A stretch of 64,000 nt of DNA, from NCBI RefSeq assembly GCF_003967535.1, contig NZ_BIFR01000001.1, positions 2,603,001 to 2,667,000 of the forward strand, given 5' to 3'. Origin of the DNA: Tengunoibacter tsumagoiensis (lineage in GTDB: Bacteria > Chloroflexota > Ktedonobacteria > Ktedonobacterales > Ktedonobacteraceae). The position numbers and the translations under genes are program-made. Under the pieces are notes generated by a model. It ran no database searches, was not told the origin of the DNA, and saw only the letters and a list, made by a program, of their open reading frames with translations. Within the stretch, counting starts at the first letter, position 1, and each line of letters opens with the position of its first letter. Shown one piece after another: positions 17,255 to 26,316 of this stretch.

Positions 17255-18238
17255 TTAGTCAGTGGTAGAATGATCGATTGCTGTTTCACTGTCTGCTTGC
17301 GTCTCTTCAGTGCCCGGCTCACTCTCCTCAGTCGGAGCTTTGGTCGTTGGTGCTGTGGCGGTTGGAGAGATGGTAGAGGACGAGACGCCATCGATCTGTT
17401 CCTGCAACGTCGGGCCAGTCGAGTTTCCGCGATGACGCCTGATCAAGACAACGAGAGCAGTGATAACCAGCAAGGCAATAATGATATGCACAACATTGAA
17501 AGGTGTGCCCGGGAAGAACCAGGAGTCAGTCCGTAGAAACTCTAGAAAGAAACGTCCAGTGGGTACCCAGATCAGATAGAGCAAAAAGATATCGCCAGTG
17601 AAGAGCCGTTTTGAGAAGCGGCGCGAGAGCCAGAGAAGGAGCAGAAAACCAAGGCCATCCCAGAGCATCTCATAGAGGAAAAGCGGCTGAAAGAGAACCG
17701 TATCGGGATATTGCTGCATATTATCATAAGGGGCGATACGATGGTCTTGATCAATGTGCAGGCCCCAGGGCAATGAAGTGGGGGGACCGTAGAGCTCTTG
17801 ATTCACAAAATTGCCGAGCCGACCAATCGTCTGACCTAGAGCCAGCCCTAATCCAATCCCATCCAGATAGAGAGGATAGGAAAGTTTTTTGTACCGCAGA
17901 TAGATGAGCGCAGTAATACCTCCAAAGATGATTGCTCCATAGATATGGATGCCGCCCTTCCAGACCTCTAGAATCTCAACTGGATTGCTCAAATAATGTG
18001 GGAGGCCACTGGGTCCGCGAGGGGACTGAATAAAGACATAGTAGAGCCGGGCTCCAATGATAGCTGGAATCAAGACCCAGAGCAACATATCCCAGATGAT
18101 AGAGCTATCGCCACCATGGCGGCTAACAAAACGCCCGGCAACCCAGGTTGCAAGCATGATTGCCAGGGCCATAATCACCCCATACCAATGGAGGCTCAGT
18201 GGTCCGATTGGAAGGACTGGACTAATTGGTGGATACAT
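17255..18238 (-). CDS. lgt: Prolipoprotein diacylglyceryl transferase
   Basis: 327 residues with about seven membrane helices. The Lgt signature GRLGNFVNQELYG lies at 139-151, with GGIHIYGAIIFG upstream. It moves diacylglycerol from phosphatidylglycerol to the lipobox Cys of lipoproteins, the first step of lipoprotein maturation. The window encodes at least one lipoprotein, at 25246. The C-terminal 50 residues are a Ser/Thr/Glu-rich, low-complexity cytoplasmic tail not found in most Lgt proteins. Gaps of 27 and 32 bp place it in an operon with two alkaline-phosphatase-fold enzymes. Confidence 0.93.
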   Translation of the reverse strand: MYPPISPVLPIGPLSLHWYGVIMALAIMLATWVAGRFVSRHGGDSSIIWDMLLWVLIPAIIGARLYYVFIQSPRGPSGLPHYLSNPVEILEVWKGGIHIYGAIIFGGITALIYLRYKKLSYPLYLDGIGLGLALGQTIGRLGNFVNQELYGPPTSLPWGLHIDQDHRIAPYDNMQQYPDTVLFQPLFLYEMLWDGLGFLLLLWLSRRFSKRLFTGDIFLLYLIWVPTGRFFLEFLRTDSWFFPGTPFNVVHIIIALLVITALVVLIRRHRGNSTGPTLQEQIDGVSSSTISPTATAPTTKAPTEESEPGTEETQADSETAIDHSTTD

Positions 18239-18265
18239 ATCTCCCCCTTACGAATAGAATGACAA

Positions 18266-19810
18266 TTAATCTTCAATATACCCAAGATCATGGAGACGGC
18301 GCTGAACCTGAGGATCGATCGATATCTCCTGTCTGGCATTGGCCGCTTTCACAGGAAGCGCATGCTGGCGGAAAGACCGAAGCCGCTCCTGCAAGTTCTC
18401 CACCTGCTCTGGCAAGATGTGTTGTAGATCTGTCTGCTCAGTTGGATCTGTAAAGACATCATAGAGCTCCAGGCGCGAATCACCTGTCTGAATAAGTTTA
18501 TACTGATTTTGCCAGATCGCAAAACGAGGTTGATCGCACTGATGGGCAACCAGAAGATCTGGGCGACGGCGCTGCATCAGATTAATCTGATTTTGAGGAG
18601 TAATGCCAACGGCAAAGAACGCCTCGCTATCGGGATCACTGCCTGGAGATTGAGCGAGCGTATACTCTTGCTCATCATTGGTAGCTTCTTCAGCAGCAGT
18701 AAGAATCGTGTGAAAGATGCGGCGCGTTGACGTAGCCTGCTCAACAGTTGAATTGAGCGGGAAGGTTCCACTGGGATCGCGAATCAGCAATGGCACATGA
18801 ACCAGCGTATTAGAGAGAGAGATGCCATGGCCCATCATCTGTTTCTCACCAAGCTGTTCGCCATGATCGGCACAGACAATCAGCAAGGTATTATCAAGTG
18901 CACCACTTTTGCGCAGTTGGTGGAGAAAGAGCCCCACCTGTTCATCCTGATTCGCCACCTCTGCATCATAAACGCCATCCAATAAAGCTTTTTTCTGATC
19001 ATCGATATCGCTTGTGAGAGGCGTAATCCAGCCAAAGACATCGCTATTAAACTGACGGAGGTAGCGGCGCGTCGCTTTATCCTGCTGGACCTTAGGGGCG
19101 AAGCGTTCCGTAAAGCGGGCTGAAGGGTGAAAGGGCATATGGACACCCATGAGATTGATAAAGCTAAAGAGAGGCTGATCTGGTGCGATGCCTTTACGCT
19201 CGATATGGAGCCTGGCTGCATCCTGTAAAGAACGGCTAGTATTGCCTTTAAAGCTGAGAGCTGTCTGCCAGAGCGGGCTCATAAGAGGGGAAAAAGAGAG
19301 ATCCAGGAGCGTATCAGAGCGAGCAAAAGCATCCTGCATATTGGTAATTACCCTGGCCAGAGAGCGTTTAAAATAAGTGCGATAGCGATCCAGGCTATTT
19401 TTCGTATTGATCTCTTGATTAGGATACGATGTAAGCAGGCCACTATAGTTGAGAAAGCTCTGAAAACCACGCTGTAGACCTGTATTGACCACGCCAATCA
19501 ATGGATTATTGCAAAATGCCGCCGTTGCATAGCCCCCCTGCTGCAAACGTTCGGCAAGAGGCGTCAATTCGGACGAAAGAATGGAATTTGCATGGAGCAT
19601 GTGATGTTCATTGGGGTACAGTCCTGTAAACATCGATGTATGAGAAGGAATCGTCCATTGGGCAGCGGAATAAGCATGGAGGAACTGAGTGGACTCGGCT
19701 GCCAGTTCATCCAGATAGGGACTTGTCTCACTGCCATAGCCGTAGCAAGAGAGACGATCAACCCGCTGGGTATCAAGGACGAGAAGGATAATATCGGGAC
19801 GCAAGGTCAC
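18266..19810 (-). CDS. Sulfatase-fold hydrolase/transferase lacking the formylglycine residue
   Basis: 514 residues starting at a GTG with AAGGAG 7 bp upstream. The N-terminal DIILLVLDTQR and internal VCADHGEQLGEK are sulfatase-fold metal sites. At the nucleophile the sequence is WTIPSHTSMFTG: Thr stands where true sulfatases have the Cys or Ser that becomes formylglycine, and the +4 Arg is His. It is therefore unlikely to be a sulfate esterase; phosphoglycerol- or phosphoethanolamine-transferase or phosphatase chemistry with a Thr nucleophile fits better. No transmembrane segment is evident. First gene of the set with lgt; a weak TATAAT lies at 19931-19936 on this strand. Confidence 0.85.
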   Translation of the reverse strand: MTLRPDIILLVLDTQRVDRLSCYGYGSETSPYLDELAAESTQFLHAYSAAQWTIPSHTSMFTGLYPNEHHMLHANSILSSELTPLAERLQQGGYATAAFCNNPLIGVVNTGLQRGFQSFLNYSGLLTSYPNQEINTKNSLDRYRTYFKRSLARVITNMQDAFARSDTLLDLSFSPLMSPLWQTALSFKGNTSRSLQDAARLHIERKGIAPDQPLFSFINLMGVHMPFHPSARFTERFAPKVQQDKATRRYLRQFNSDVFGWITPLTSDIDDQKKALLDGVYDAEVANQDEQVGLFLHQLRKSGALDNTLLIVCADHGEQLGEKQMMGHGISLSNTLVHVPLLIRDPSGTFPLNSTVEQATSTRRIFHTILTAAEEATNDEQEYTLAQSPGSDPDSEAFFAVGITPQNQINLMQRRRPDLLVAHQCDQPRFAIWQNQYKLIQTGDSRLELYDVFTDPTEQTDLQHILPEQVENLQERLRSFRQHALPVKAANARQEISIDPQVQRRLHDLGYIED

Positions 19811-19992
19811 GGAGTAGCTCCTTATCGAATGATAGATAGGTGAGTATGGATGTAGGTGTAGGCATCGAGTTGATCCCTATCTGCAAGTACATTTTTTTAC
19901 TGCCTATCGTTAATAGAATAGTGCTACTCTATTATAAAACAATTAAGCGATAGTTAAAGCTTAGGAAAGAGCAAAGGGAGAGGGGGGAAAGA

Positions 19993-20029
19993 GAAAGACT
20001 ACCCCTTTTGGAGGAAGGGATAGTCTTTC
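19993..20029 (-). terminator. Hairpin terminating the Tat ferritin-like gene
   Basis: Fifteen-base arms (19993-20007 and 20015-20029) with one mismatch and a 7-nt loop, 10 bp beyond the stop codon of the minus-strand gene. Confidence 0.65.
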
Positions 20030-20038
20030 CTACGTATG

Positions 20039-20791
20039 CTAGACAATAAAAGGGGTGCGATAATCAATGCCCGGGAAGGCAGTATCGACCTGCTGATAGG
20101 TATAGCTGTTGCCACTGGTGGGGCTCAGGTAACCAGCCTTGGTGGCTGCATCGGGTGCATCACCAATCTTTCGAATAAAGATAGGAGTAAACGCATAGTT
20201 ATTGGCGGGATAGTCATCCAGAATGACCCGCCCGAGGACGCGATGTTCAGCCTCAATGGTGGCAATCTGACCAAAGATCTGGGCAAAGCGTAGATAATTG
20301 AGTGAGGCCAATTCTGGAATAGCAGCCAGGAAGGCCGAATCAAAGATCCCTTCTAACTGCTGTTGAGTCTGAATAAAGAGCGACAGGTCAGTAAAGGTAT
20401 CGGAGCCATTGGGATAACTAAACGTGCTCGTGAGTGGGATGGCTCCCAGAGACTCAAAGAACAGTTCATGAATCTGTTCCTCTACCAATGCTGCTTGCAG
20501 ATAGCTCAAGTTGTCGCCTGTTAGACCCAGCGTTGAAGCGTTATAAATGCCATAGCTATAGGTTGTAACGGCGAGCCGTTCAGCGGTAACGGCAATATTG
20601 ATGATATCCTGGAATGCGCTGCCATGGGCCGAAACATTCCCTTGTGTTAATAACAGGGAAGCTGCGCTGGCAAGCGATCCGGCTGCAATAGCCCCTTTTA
20701 ACAGATGGCGGCGTGGGCGACGTACAGAGAGGGCATCCATAATCTGGTCTGTAGCTGTATCTAATGAATCTTCATTTGATGTATGCATCAT
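20039..20791 (-). CDS. Tat-exported ferritin-like domain protein
   Basis: 250 residues. A twin-Arg signal (RRHLLKGAIAAGSL, Arg27-Arg28) is followed by a hydrophobic run and a likely cleavage near VSAHG at 51-56. The mature part is helical with two ExxH pairs (EEQIHELFF and EAEHRV) of the ferritin-like fold. It resembles bacterial proteins annotated as desiccation-related or Pcc13-62-like. Export folded with a metal would explain the Tat route. Enzymatic activity is unknown. AAAGGA lies 9 bp before the ATG. Single gene with hairpins on its downstream side. Confidence 0.82.
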   Translation of the reverse strand: MMHTSNEDSLDTATDQIMDALSVRRPRRHLLKGAIAAGSLASAASLLLTQGNVSAHGSAFQDIINIAVTAERLAVTTYSYGIYNASTLGLTGDNLSYLQAALVEEQIHELFFESLGAIPLTSTFSYPNGSDTFTDLSLFIQTQQQLEGIFDSAFLAAIPELASLNYLRFAQIFGQIATIEAEHRVLGRVILDDYPANNYAFTPIFIRKIGDAPDAATKAGYLSPTSGNSYTYQQVDTAFPGIDYRTPFIV

Positions 20792-20914
20792 GTACAGGTA
20801 TCCTTTCTCTCAAGAGCGCAATGCAGAAAAATGCTTAGAGCAGGGCTATCGTCTAAGTAGTCCTATCTCCATAATACGCACCCCCTAAAATTAGGAAGAG
20901 AAGAAGATTGAAGC

Positions 20915-20962
20915 CCCTTTGTCTGTGGGATGATAAAGCTTTTATCGCCTACAGACAAAGGG
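20915..20962 (-). terminator. Long hairpin terminator after the nitroreductase-like gene
   Basis: Outer 12-bp arms (20915-20926 and 20951-20962) are perfect; an inner GATAAA / TTTATC stem extends them to an almost complete 48-nt hairpin. It lies about 80 bp beyond the stop of the minus-strand gene at 21041. Confidence 0.7.
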
Positions 20963-21040
20963 ATGCTTAGAGGAAGGAGTTCTGCTATGATGCATGCATA
21001 TCATTGTGGTACTCTGTCCGCTGCCAATAAGGGTCGGTGC

Positions 21041-21493
21041 TCAGGCGTTGAGATGAATACGGATCAGCGTTGAGGCAGCAGCAACGCGCTGGAACGATTC
21101 AGGGACTGGTTGTTTCTGTGCATCGACTTCGATATTGAAAGCCCTTGCCAGCATCGGAGAGCGTCCAATATAGATAGCCAATTCTCGGGCAGTCTCTTCA
21201 TTGCCGTGAACCGTCTCAGCTCTCCCGGTGAGAACCCGGCCTCGGAGGCGAAGCGTCACCTCTGGATCTGCAACAAGATTCTTCCACCAGTGATGATCAG
21301 TGAAACAGATCACGCTCTCACCCTGTTGTTGATAGCCAATGGGAGTTGTAAAGAGCTTGCCGCTCTTCCGACCTTTAAAAGTGAGAAGCATCAAGTGTTT
21401 ACTAAAGAGAAAATGCAAGGGGCTAGAAAGAATGAATTTTGCCACCTTGTTCATTGCGGGGGCAGGCTGCCGTGGTTTTGTCTCTGTACTCAT
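21041..21493 (-). CDS. Nitroreductase-family deazaflavin-type oxidoreductase (DDN-like)
   Basis: 150 residues from the ATG at 21493. The upstream GTG at 21520 is rejected because the GGAGAG site falls after it. Family features are LLTFKGRKSGKLFTTPIGYQ, followed by DHHWWKNLVADPEVTLRLRG. Such split-barrel proteins bind F420 or FMN in actinobacteria and Chloroflexota. The cofactor cannot be told from sequence, and no F420 synthesis gene is present here. Confidence 0.8.
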   Translation of the reverse strand: MSTETKPRQPAPAMNKVAKFILSSPLHFLFSKHLMLLTFKGRKSGKLFTTPIGYQQQGESVICFTDHHWWKNLVADPEVTLRLRGRVLTGRAETVHGNEETARELAIYIGRSPMLARAFNIEVDAQKQPVPESFQRVAAASTLIRIHLNA

Positions 21494-21721
21494 AAAATAA
21501 CTATCTCTCCAAAAATACACAATAGATACATTTCCTTTCTCATTATACTACCTTTTTATGGGTCAAAATACAAACCTGTGGATTTCAATACAAAGTTTTT
21601 TGCAAGCATTTCTTTGTTGGTAGGAAGAATAGGAAAGGAAAAGAAAGAAAGGCATGATGATTATGTTAACTCATGCCCGTTGTGATATGATGGTGGCATA
21701 CACTCTCAGACCAATTTTTTT

Positions 21722-21749
21722 CCCCCATATGAGAGGGGCTATTTTTTTT
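21722..21749 (+). terminator. GC hairpin plus T8 in a gene-free region
   Basis: Within the 488-bp gap 21494-21981, CCCC (21722-21726) pairs with GGGG (21735-21738) and is followed by CTA and eight T. No gene on the plus strand ends here, so either a short RNA is made upstream or the signal is fortuitous. No convincing promoter is visible before it, and nothing else is recognisable in the gap. Confidence 0.3.
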
Positions 21750-21981
21750 CTACACGTTGAGTCTGGCGGAGCGTCTTATTGTGCTGTTTGGAGGATGGAC
21801 CAGACTGTTGACTGATAGAGCCAGACCTTCGTGCGGTCATAGGGCGGAGAGTCTTATCGCTTTCATATTGTACTTATTCTATTATAGAGTGGATATACAC
21901 AGTGGATACTGGAGACAGAGCTGGTGGTAGCGTCAGAAATGAATGGCCGTACCGGTTCGTTCGGATCCTGAGGAGGGAGTC

Positions 21982-22833
21982 ATGGAAATTTCGTTGCGGC
22001 TGGACACGCTTGGGGTTGTTGAGGCGCATTATCTACGCGTGCGTGAACGGTACCGGGACTGGCCTCATTTTCAACTATTGGCTGCTTCGCGACAGGCAAG
22101 AGTCTTTGCCTATTTTCCTCATGAGGTAGCTGAACAACTTCATCAGCAGATCGTGATGGTTGAGACGGCTCTGGGCCTGGATGCAGAGGATGATGAAGAC
22201 GAGGATGAGGAGGCCCTGGAGCGGGCTCTCAATAGCGAAGATGGCGAGACTGAGACAGAGCCGAAGGCAACGACTGACCGCGAAGGGAGCGCCTTTTCAC
22301 CAGCTTTTGCACAGGCTCTCAAACAGTTAAATGAACTGGCTCGACAGCGGCTTCCCTCAGAAGGTGGGAGTGTAGGAAATCAGAATAGCGGTGAGCTTTC
22401 AGCTGATCTGGAATCAGATAGCGATGAAGATGCTCTGGAGCAGTTGCAAGATGCCTTTATCCAGATGATGGAGGTTGTCCGAGAGTTAGCTGAGGAGATG
22501 TCTACCGAGGCTCTGAAGATTACAGGTCGCTTCAAATGTGCTCGTACGAATATTGAGTTTATTCCACGCGCTGATGACGACGAGGATGAGGATGACGAGA
22601 GCGAAGAAGATGAGGATGCAACCTCCTCGACGCTTACGTTGCCTGGCGAGGACGGTATAATAGACCTGGAAGTTGAGCTCGTAATGGTCTTGCAGTTGTT
22701 TGAAGAGGGGCGATCGCGTCCAGAGGATCTGCCTGCCGTGGAATTACAATTAGATGTTGACGATTTTGAGCGCCTGCATGAGACGCTTGATATTGCTCTT
22801 GAGCGCGAGCGTCGTAGCCGTCGCCGCCGCTAA
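21982..22833 (+). CDS. Acidic protein of unknown function
   Basis: 283 residues from the ATG at 21982, chosen because GAGGAGGGAG stands 4-5 bp before it. I do not recognise the family. A structured N-terminal 65 residues (MEISLRLDTLGVVEAHYLRV and onward) is followed by two very acidic low-complexity stretches (after about residue 75 and after about 205), and the protein ends in a basic ERERRSRRRR tail. The centre is predicted helical. Acidic runs with a basic tail suggest a nucleic-acid- or ribosome-associated or chaperone-like role, but this is speculation. It is monocistronic, with a hairpin downstream at 22875. Confidence 0.8.
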   Translation: MEISLRLDTLGVVEAHYLRVRERYRDWPHFQLLAASRQARVFAYFPHEVAEQLHQQIVMVETALGLDAEDDEDEDEEALERALNSEDGETETEPKATTDREGSAFSPAFAQALKQLNELARQRLPSEGGSVGNQNSGELSADLESDSDEDALEQLQDAFIQMMEVVRELAEEMSTEALKITGRFKCARTNIEFIPRADDDEDEDDESEEDEDATSSTLTLPGEDGIIDLEVELVMVLQLFEEGRSRPEDLPAVELQLDVDDFERLHETLDIALERERRSRRRR

Positions 22834-22874
22834 AAAGGTCCGTTGTGACCGTCATTTTCCTCTTTTCTTTATGT

Positions 22875-22929
22875 GTGCTCTCTCATGCGTTTGTGCGTCT
22901 ATGATTGTCTCAAGTGCATGAGAGAGCAC
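22875..22929 (+). terminator. Hairpin after the acidic protein gene
   Basis: Perfect 14-bp arms (22875-22888 and 22916-22929) around a 27-nt loop. There is no immediate T-run. It is the main feature of the first half of the 22834-23147 gap. Confidence 0.5.
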
Positions 22930-23025
22930 CCCTCTACAAGCTATTTTCATGCGTTTTTTCTCATCCAGACCCTTTCAGGAAACGATAGCTGGAACGAGCT
23001 TTTGTTTCAGGTCTTTTGCGCATGC

Positions 23026-23055
23026 TTGACTTTTAATCCACTCTTCGAGTACTGT
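23026..23055 (+). promoter_or_regulatory. Promoter of the S9 peptidase gene
   Basis: TTGACT at 23026-23031, 18-bp spacer, TACTGT at 23050-23055, about 90 bp before the start codon. Confidence 0.45.
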
Positions 23056-23147
23056 TTTTTTAGCTGTAGCAAACAAGCTATTGATAGTTTGGGGTGCAGT
23101 CTGCCATAATTCAAATATGTAAATGGTACAACAAGGAGAAAACACAG

Positions 23148-25187
23148 ATGGCCCGATCGATTACCATTGATGATCTTTATCATTTAAAATTCTTAAGTCG
23201 CCCGCGTATTTCGCCCGATGGTACGCGTGTGGCCTATGTGGTTGCTGAGATTGATGAACATAAGCACGCCTATCGTTCGTCGATCTGGATTGCTGATCTG
23301 GCTACGGGTGTCGCCAGACGTTTCACCTATGGGTTGAAGAACGAGGAGAGCCCCGTCTGGTCACCAGATGGACGCTGGCTGGCGTTTGTCTCCAGTCGTG
23401 AAGGCCCGACCCAAGCGCAGAATGAGAAAGAGGAAGAGAAGAAAACAGGCAAAGGGAAGCCGCAGATCTGGCTCTTACCAATCGATGGAGGCGAAGCTCG
23501 ACAGGTAACGTTTATGGAGCATGGGGCAAGTGCTCCCGTCTGGTCGCCTGATGGTCAGCAGCTCGTATTTAGTGCTCAGGTGGGGCCAGCAGATGCAGAG
23601 ACAGTGGAGGGGAAGGCGTTGCCTAAGGCTCGAGTGATCGATCGCTTATGGTATCGACTTGATGGGGTTGGTTTTATTTATGAACGGCGTTCGCATCTCT
23701 TCTTAATCAATCTTTCGGGCGGCGAACCTCAACAACTGACTGATGGCGATTGGGATAATAGCGATGCAGCCTGGTCACCTGACGGTAAGCAGCTTGCGTT
23801 TGTCTCGAATCGCAATGAGGATCGCTGGCGCTGGCCTGGGGACGATGTCTATGTGCTCTCATTTCAGGAGGGGCAGGCCAATGTTCTACGGCGGCTAACG
23901 GATGGTAAGCTTGCTTGTAATGCGCCAGGCTGGTCACCTGATGGTCAGCAGCTCGCTTTTATTGGGTCGCCCAAGCTCCATGGAGCGGGACAGGCCTATC
24001 TCTATGTACTGGCCTCTGATGGCTCACAAGCGCAGCCTCGTTGTCTCTCTGAGGAATTTGAAGGGTCCTGTGCCGATTGGACGAACAGCGACGTTGGCGA
24101 TGAGCACCTTGCCCCTACTCCCCAATGGTCAGCGGATGGGCAATCTCTCTATACCCTTTCCGCAGTACATGGGGCAACACGTCTGTATCAGATTCCGCTC
24201 ACTGGATCTGGCTCTCATCCCGAGACGTTGACCCCTGGCGATCTTCATGTGCGAGACTTTACGATTGATGCCTCTAAACAACAGCTGGCACTTCTCATTG
24301 GCAGCCCTGTGGCTCCCCAGGAGATCTTTGTGCGCTCTCTTCACGCGAATGGCGAGTTACGACAGTTGAGCCATGAGAACGATGCTTTGCTGGGTGAGTT
24401 GGCGCTGGCCCGGCCCGAATTATTGACGTATCAGGGTGCAGATGGCTGGCCAATTGAAGGGTGGATTCTCAAGCCACAGAATTTTACCCCCAGTCAGAAG
24501 TATCCATTGGTCGTTGAGATTCATGGGGGCCCGGCTACACAGTATGGATATGGCTTCTTTCATGAGATGCAGCTCCTTGTCGCGGAAGGGTATGTCGTCT
24601 TTTATTGTAATCCGCGCGGAAGCATTGGATATGGATATGACTTCTCCAATGCAGTGCGTGGAGCATGGGGCGAAAAGGATTCCATCGATATCATGCTTGG
24701 AATGAAAGAGGTTCTTAAACAGGGCTACATCGATGAGCAGCGCCTGGGCGTTACAGGTGGAAGCTATGGTGGTTTTATGACCAACTGGTTGATTGGTCAT
24801 TATCAAGATTTCAAGGTTGCGATCACCGATCGTTGTGTCAGCAATATGGCAACGATGTTTGGGACAAGCGATATCGGCTGGGATCTGGCCGAAGATAATC
24901 TGGAGACCACTCCATGGGAGAATCTCGATAAATATATGCATATGTCGCCAATTGCGTATGTGAAGGATATGCATACACCTCTGTTAATTCTTCATAGCGA
25001 GCAGGATCTCCGCTGCAATATTGAACAGGCAGAGCAGTTGTTTGCAGCTCTGAAGTGGATGGGACGAGAGGTGGAGTTTGTGCGTTTTGAAGGGCAGAGC
25101 CATGGCCTCTCTCGTGGTGGGCATCCACTTTTGCGCAAGGTTCGTTTACAGTATATTAAGGACTGGTTTGCGAAATATCTTCAATAA
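23148..25187 (+). CDS. S9-family prolyl oligopeptidase / acylaminoacyl-peptidase-like serine peptidase
   Basis: 679 residues from the ATG at 23148 (AAGGAG at 23133-23138). The N-terminal beta-propeller is made of PD40/WD40-like repeats with recurring SPDG(xx)LAFVS motifs. The C-terminal alpha/beta hydrolase carries Ser539 in GGSYGGFM, Asp620 in EQDLRC and His652 in GQSHGLS. It would cleave short peptides, possibly acylated, in the cytoplasm; no signal peptide is seen. It has no operon partner. A lipoprotein gene converges on it from the other strand. Confidence 0.93.
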   Translation: MARSITIDDLYHLKFLSRPRISPDGTRVAYVVAEIDEHKHAYRSSIWIADLATGVARRFTYGLKNEESPVWSPDGRWLAFVSSREGPTQAQNEKEEEKKTGKGKPQIWLLPIDGGEARQVTFMEHGASAPVWSPDGQQLVFSAQVGPADAETVEGKALPKARVIDRLWYRLDGVGFIYERRSHLFLINLSGGEPQQLTDGDWDNSDAAWSPDGKQLAFVSNRNEDRWRWPGDDVYVLSFQEGQANVLRRLTDGKLACNAPGWSPDGQQLAFIGSPKLHGAGQAYLYVLASDGSQAQPRCLSEEFEGSCADWTNSDVGDEHLAPTPQWSADGQSLYTLSAVHGATRLYQIPLTGSGSHPETLTPGDLHVRDFTIDASKQQLALLIGSPVAPQEIFVRSLHANGELRQLSHENDALLGELALARPELLTYQGADGWPIEGWILKPQNFTPSQKYPLVVEIHGGPATQYGYGFFHEMQLLVAEGYVVFYCNPRGSIGYGYDFSNAVRGAWGEKDSIDIMLGMKEVLKQGYIDEQRLGVTGGSYGGFMTNWLIGHYQDFKVAITDRCVSNMATMFGTSDIGWDLAEDNLETTPWENLDKYMHMSPIAYVKDMHTPLLILHSEQDLRCNIEQAEQLFAALKWMGREVEFVRFEGQSHGLSRGGHPLLRKVRLQYIKDWFAKYLQ

Positions 25188-25245
25188 AGTGTCGTGCGTG
25201 CTTTCAGCGTCTCTCTCTTTTTCTGGCCATGAAACGTATAAGATC

Positions 25246-26304
25246 TCAGGGTTGCAGCATGCCTAACTTATTGGTTGCTGATTCGGTAAACCAGAGCTTG
25301 TTCGACGTCGGATCACTGGCGATGCCAAAGGGAGAGTTCCCCTCGCTGGGAAGGGGATAGAGGGTGAAGCGGCTGGTTGTTGGAGTGAAGCGCGCTAATT
25401 GGTTGGCGGAGGGAAGGGTCAACCAGATCTCGCCACTGGCGCTTCGCGCGATCCCATAGCAGCCGCTGGCATCGCTCTCTGGCTGGTACGTTGTAAAGTG
25501 CTGTGTGTGCGGATCAAAGCGGAAGAGGGTTGAGTTTCGAAAGGTTGTTCCCCAGATGATGCCTTGTGGGTCGCTTATCACTTCTAGTAACGAATTGGTT
25601 GTCTGCTGAAAAGGGAAGAGGCTCAGTTCGCCCGTCTGTGGATTGAGTCGGCCAAGCTGATTTGTCGCGGCTTCAGTGAACCAGACGGTTCCTTGAGGAT
25701 CAATGGTGATGCCATAGGGGTCAAACTTTTGAATGGTTGCCGGATGAGAGATGGGGTACTGTCTGATCTGACCACTGTGGGGATCAAGTTTACCAATGGC
25801 ATCGGCATTCATTTCAGTGAACCAGACATTTCCCTGTGCATCAAGAGCCAGATCGTTCGCGCCAGATGGGAGACTGTCAACTGCATTTTGCTCAGTTGAG
25901 GTCATGGCAAGAGTGGGTAGGGGGTAGGTCTGGAATTGGCGGGTCTCAGGTTGATAATGGCCGATATAGTTGGCATACTGTTCGGCAAACCAGATAGTAT
26001 TATCTGGTGCGGCAACAATCCCCATCAAGCCATGGGCTCCCTGTGGTGGCTCAATCTGCTCAATTGAACTGGATTGGGGGTCAAAGACCCCCAATGCATT
26101 GGTCCCCATCTCTGCAAACCAGACGCGGCCCCGGCCATCGACCGTAGGACGCATCAGACCACTTTTATCCTGTGGTAGGGGATATTCCTGAAATTTGCCC
26201 TGAGCCAGTGTTTTTCCTGTCTGAGGGCTGCTGGCATCACGGCAGGCGGTGAGCAGAACCAGAAGGATGAGCAGGGATGTTAACAGACGCCAGTATGCAG
26301 ACAC
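25246..26304 (-). CDS. Virginiamycin B lyase-like beta-propeller lipoprotein
   Basis: 352 residues beginning with GTG; AAAGGA lies 8 bp upstream. The signal sequence ends in the lipobox LTAC (Cys21), so the protein is membrane-anchored by lipid. The mature part has repeated VWFTE(M/A) and IWFAEQ motifs with GxITIDPQG turns, the pattern of Vgb/streptogramin-lyase propellers. The catalytic His of true Vgb cannot be confirmed, so it may be only a propeller scaffold. The 12-bp spacing after mtaB suggests co-transcription. Confidence 0.87.
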   Translation of the reverse strand: MSAYWRLLTSLLILLVLLTACRDASSPQTGKTLAQGKFQEYPLPQDKSGLMRPTVDGRGRVWFAEMGTNALGVFDPQSSSIEQIEPPQGAHGLMGIVAAPDNTIWFAEQYANYIGHYQPETRQFQTYPLPTLAMTSTEQNAVDSLPSGANDLALDAQGNVWFTEMNADAIGKLDPHSGQIRQYPISHPATIQKFDPYGITIDPQGTVWFTEAATNQLGRLNPQTGELSLFPFQQTTNSLLEVISDPQGIIWGTTFRNSTLFRFDPHTQHFTTYQPESDASGCYGIARSASGEIWLTLPSANQLARFTPTTSRFTLYPLPSEGNSPFGIASDPTSNKLWFTESATNKLGMLQP

Positions 26305-26316
26305 GATCTTGATCCT

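Noticed and set aside
21110..21685. 191-codon plus-strand frame
   Set aside because: Antisense to the nitroreductase-like gene and extends into AT-rich non-coding sequence.
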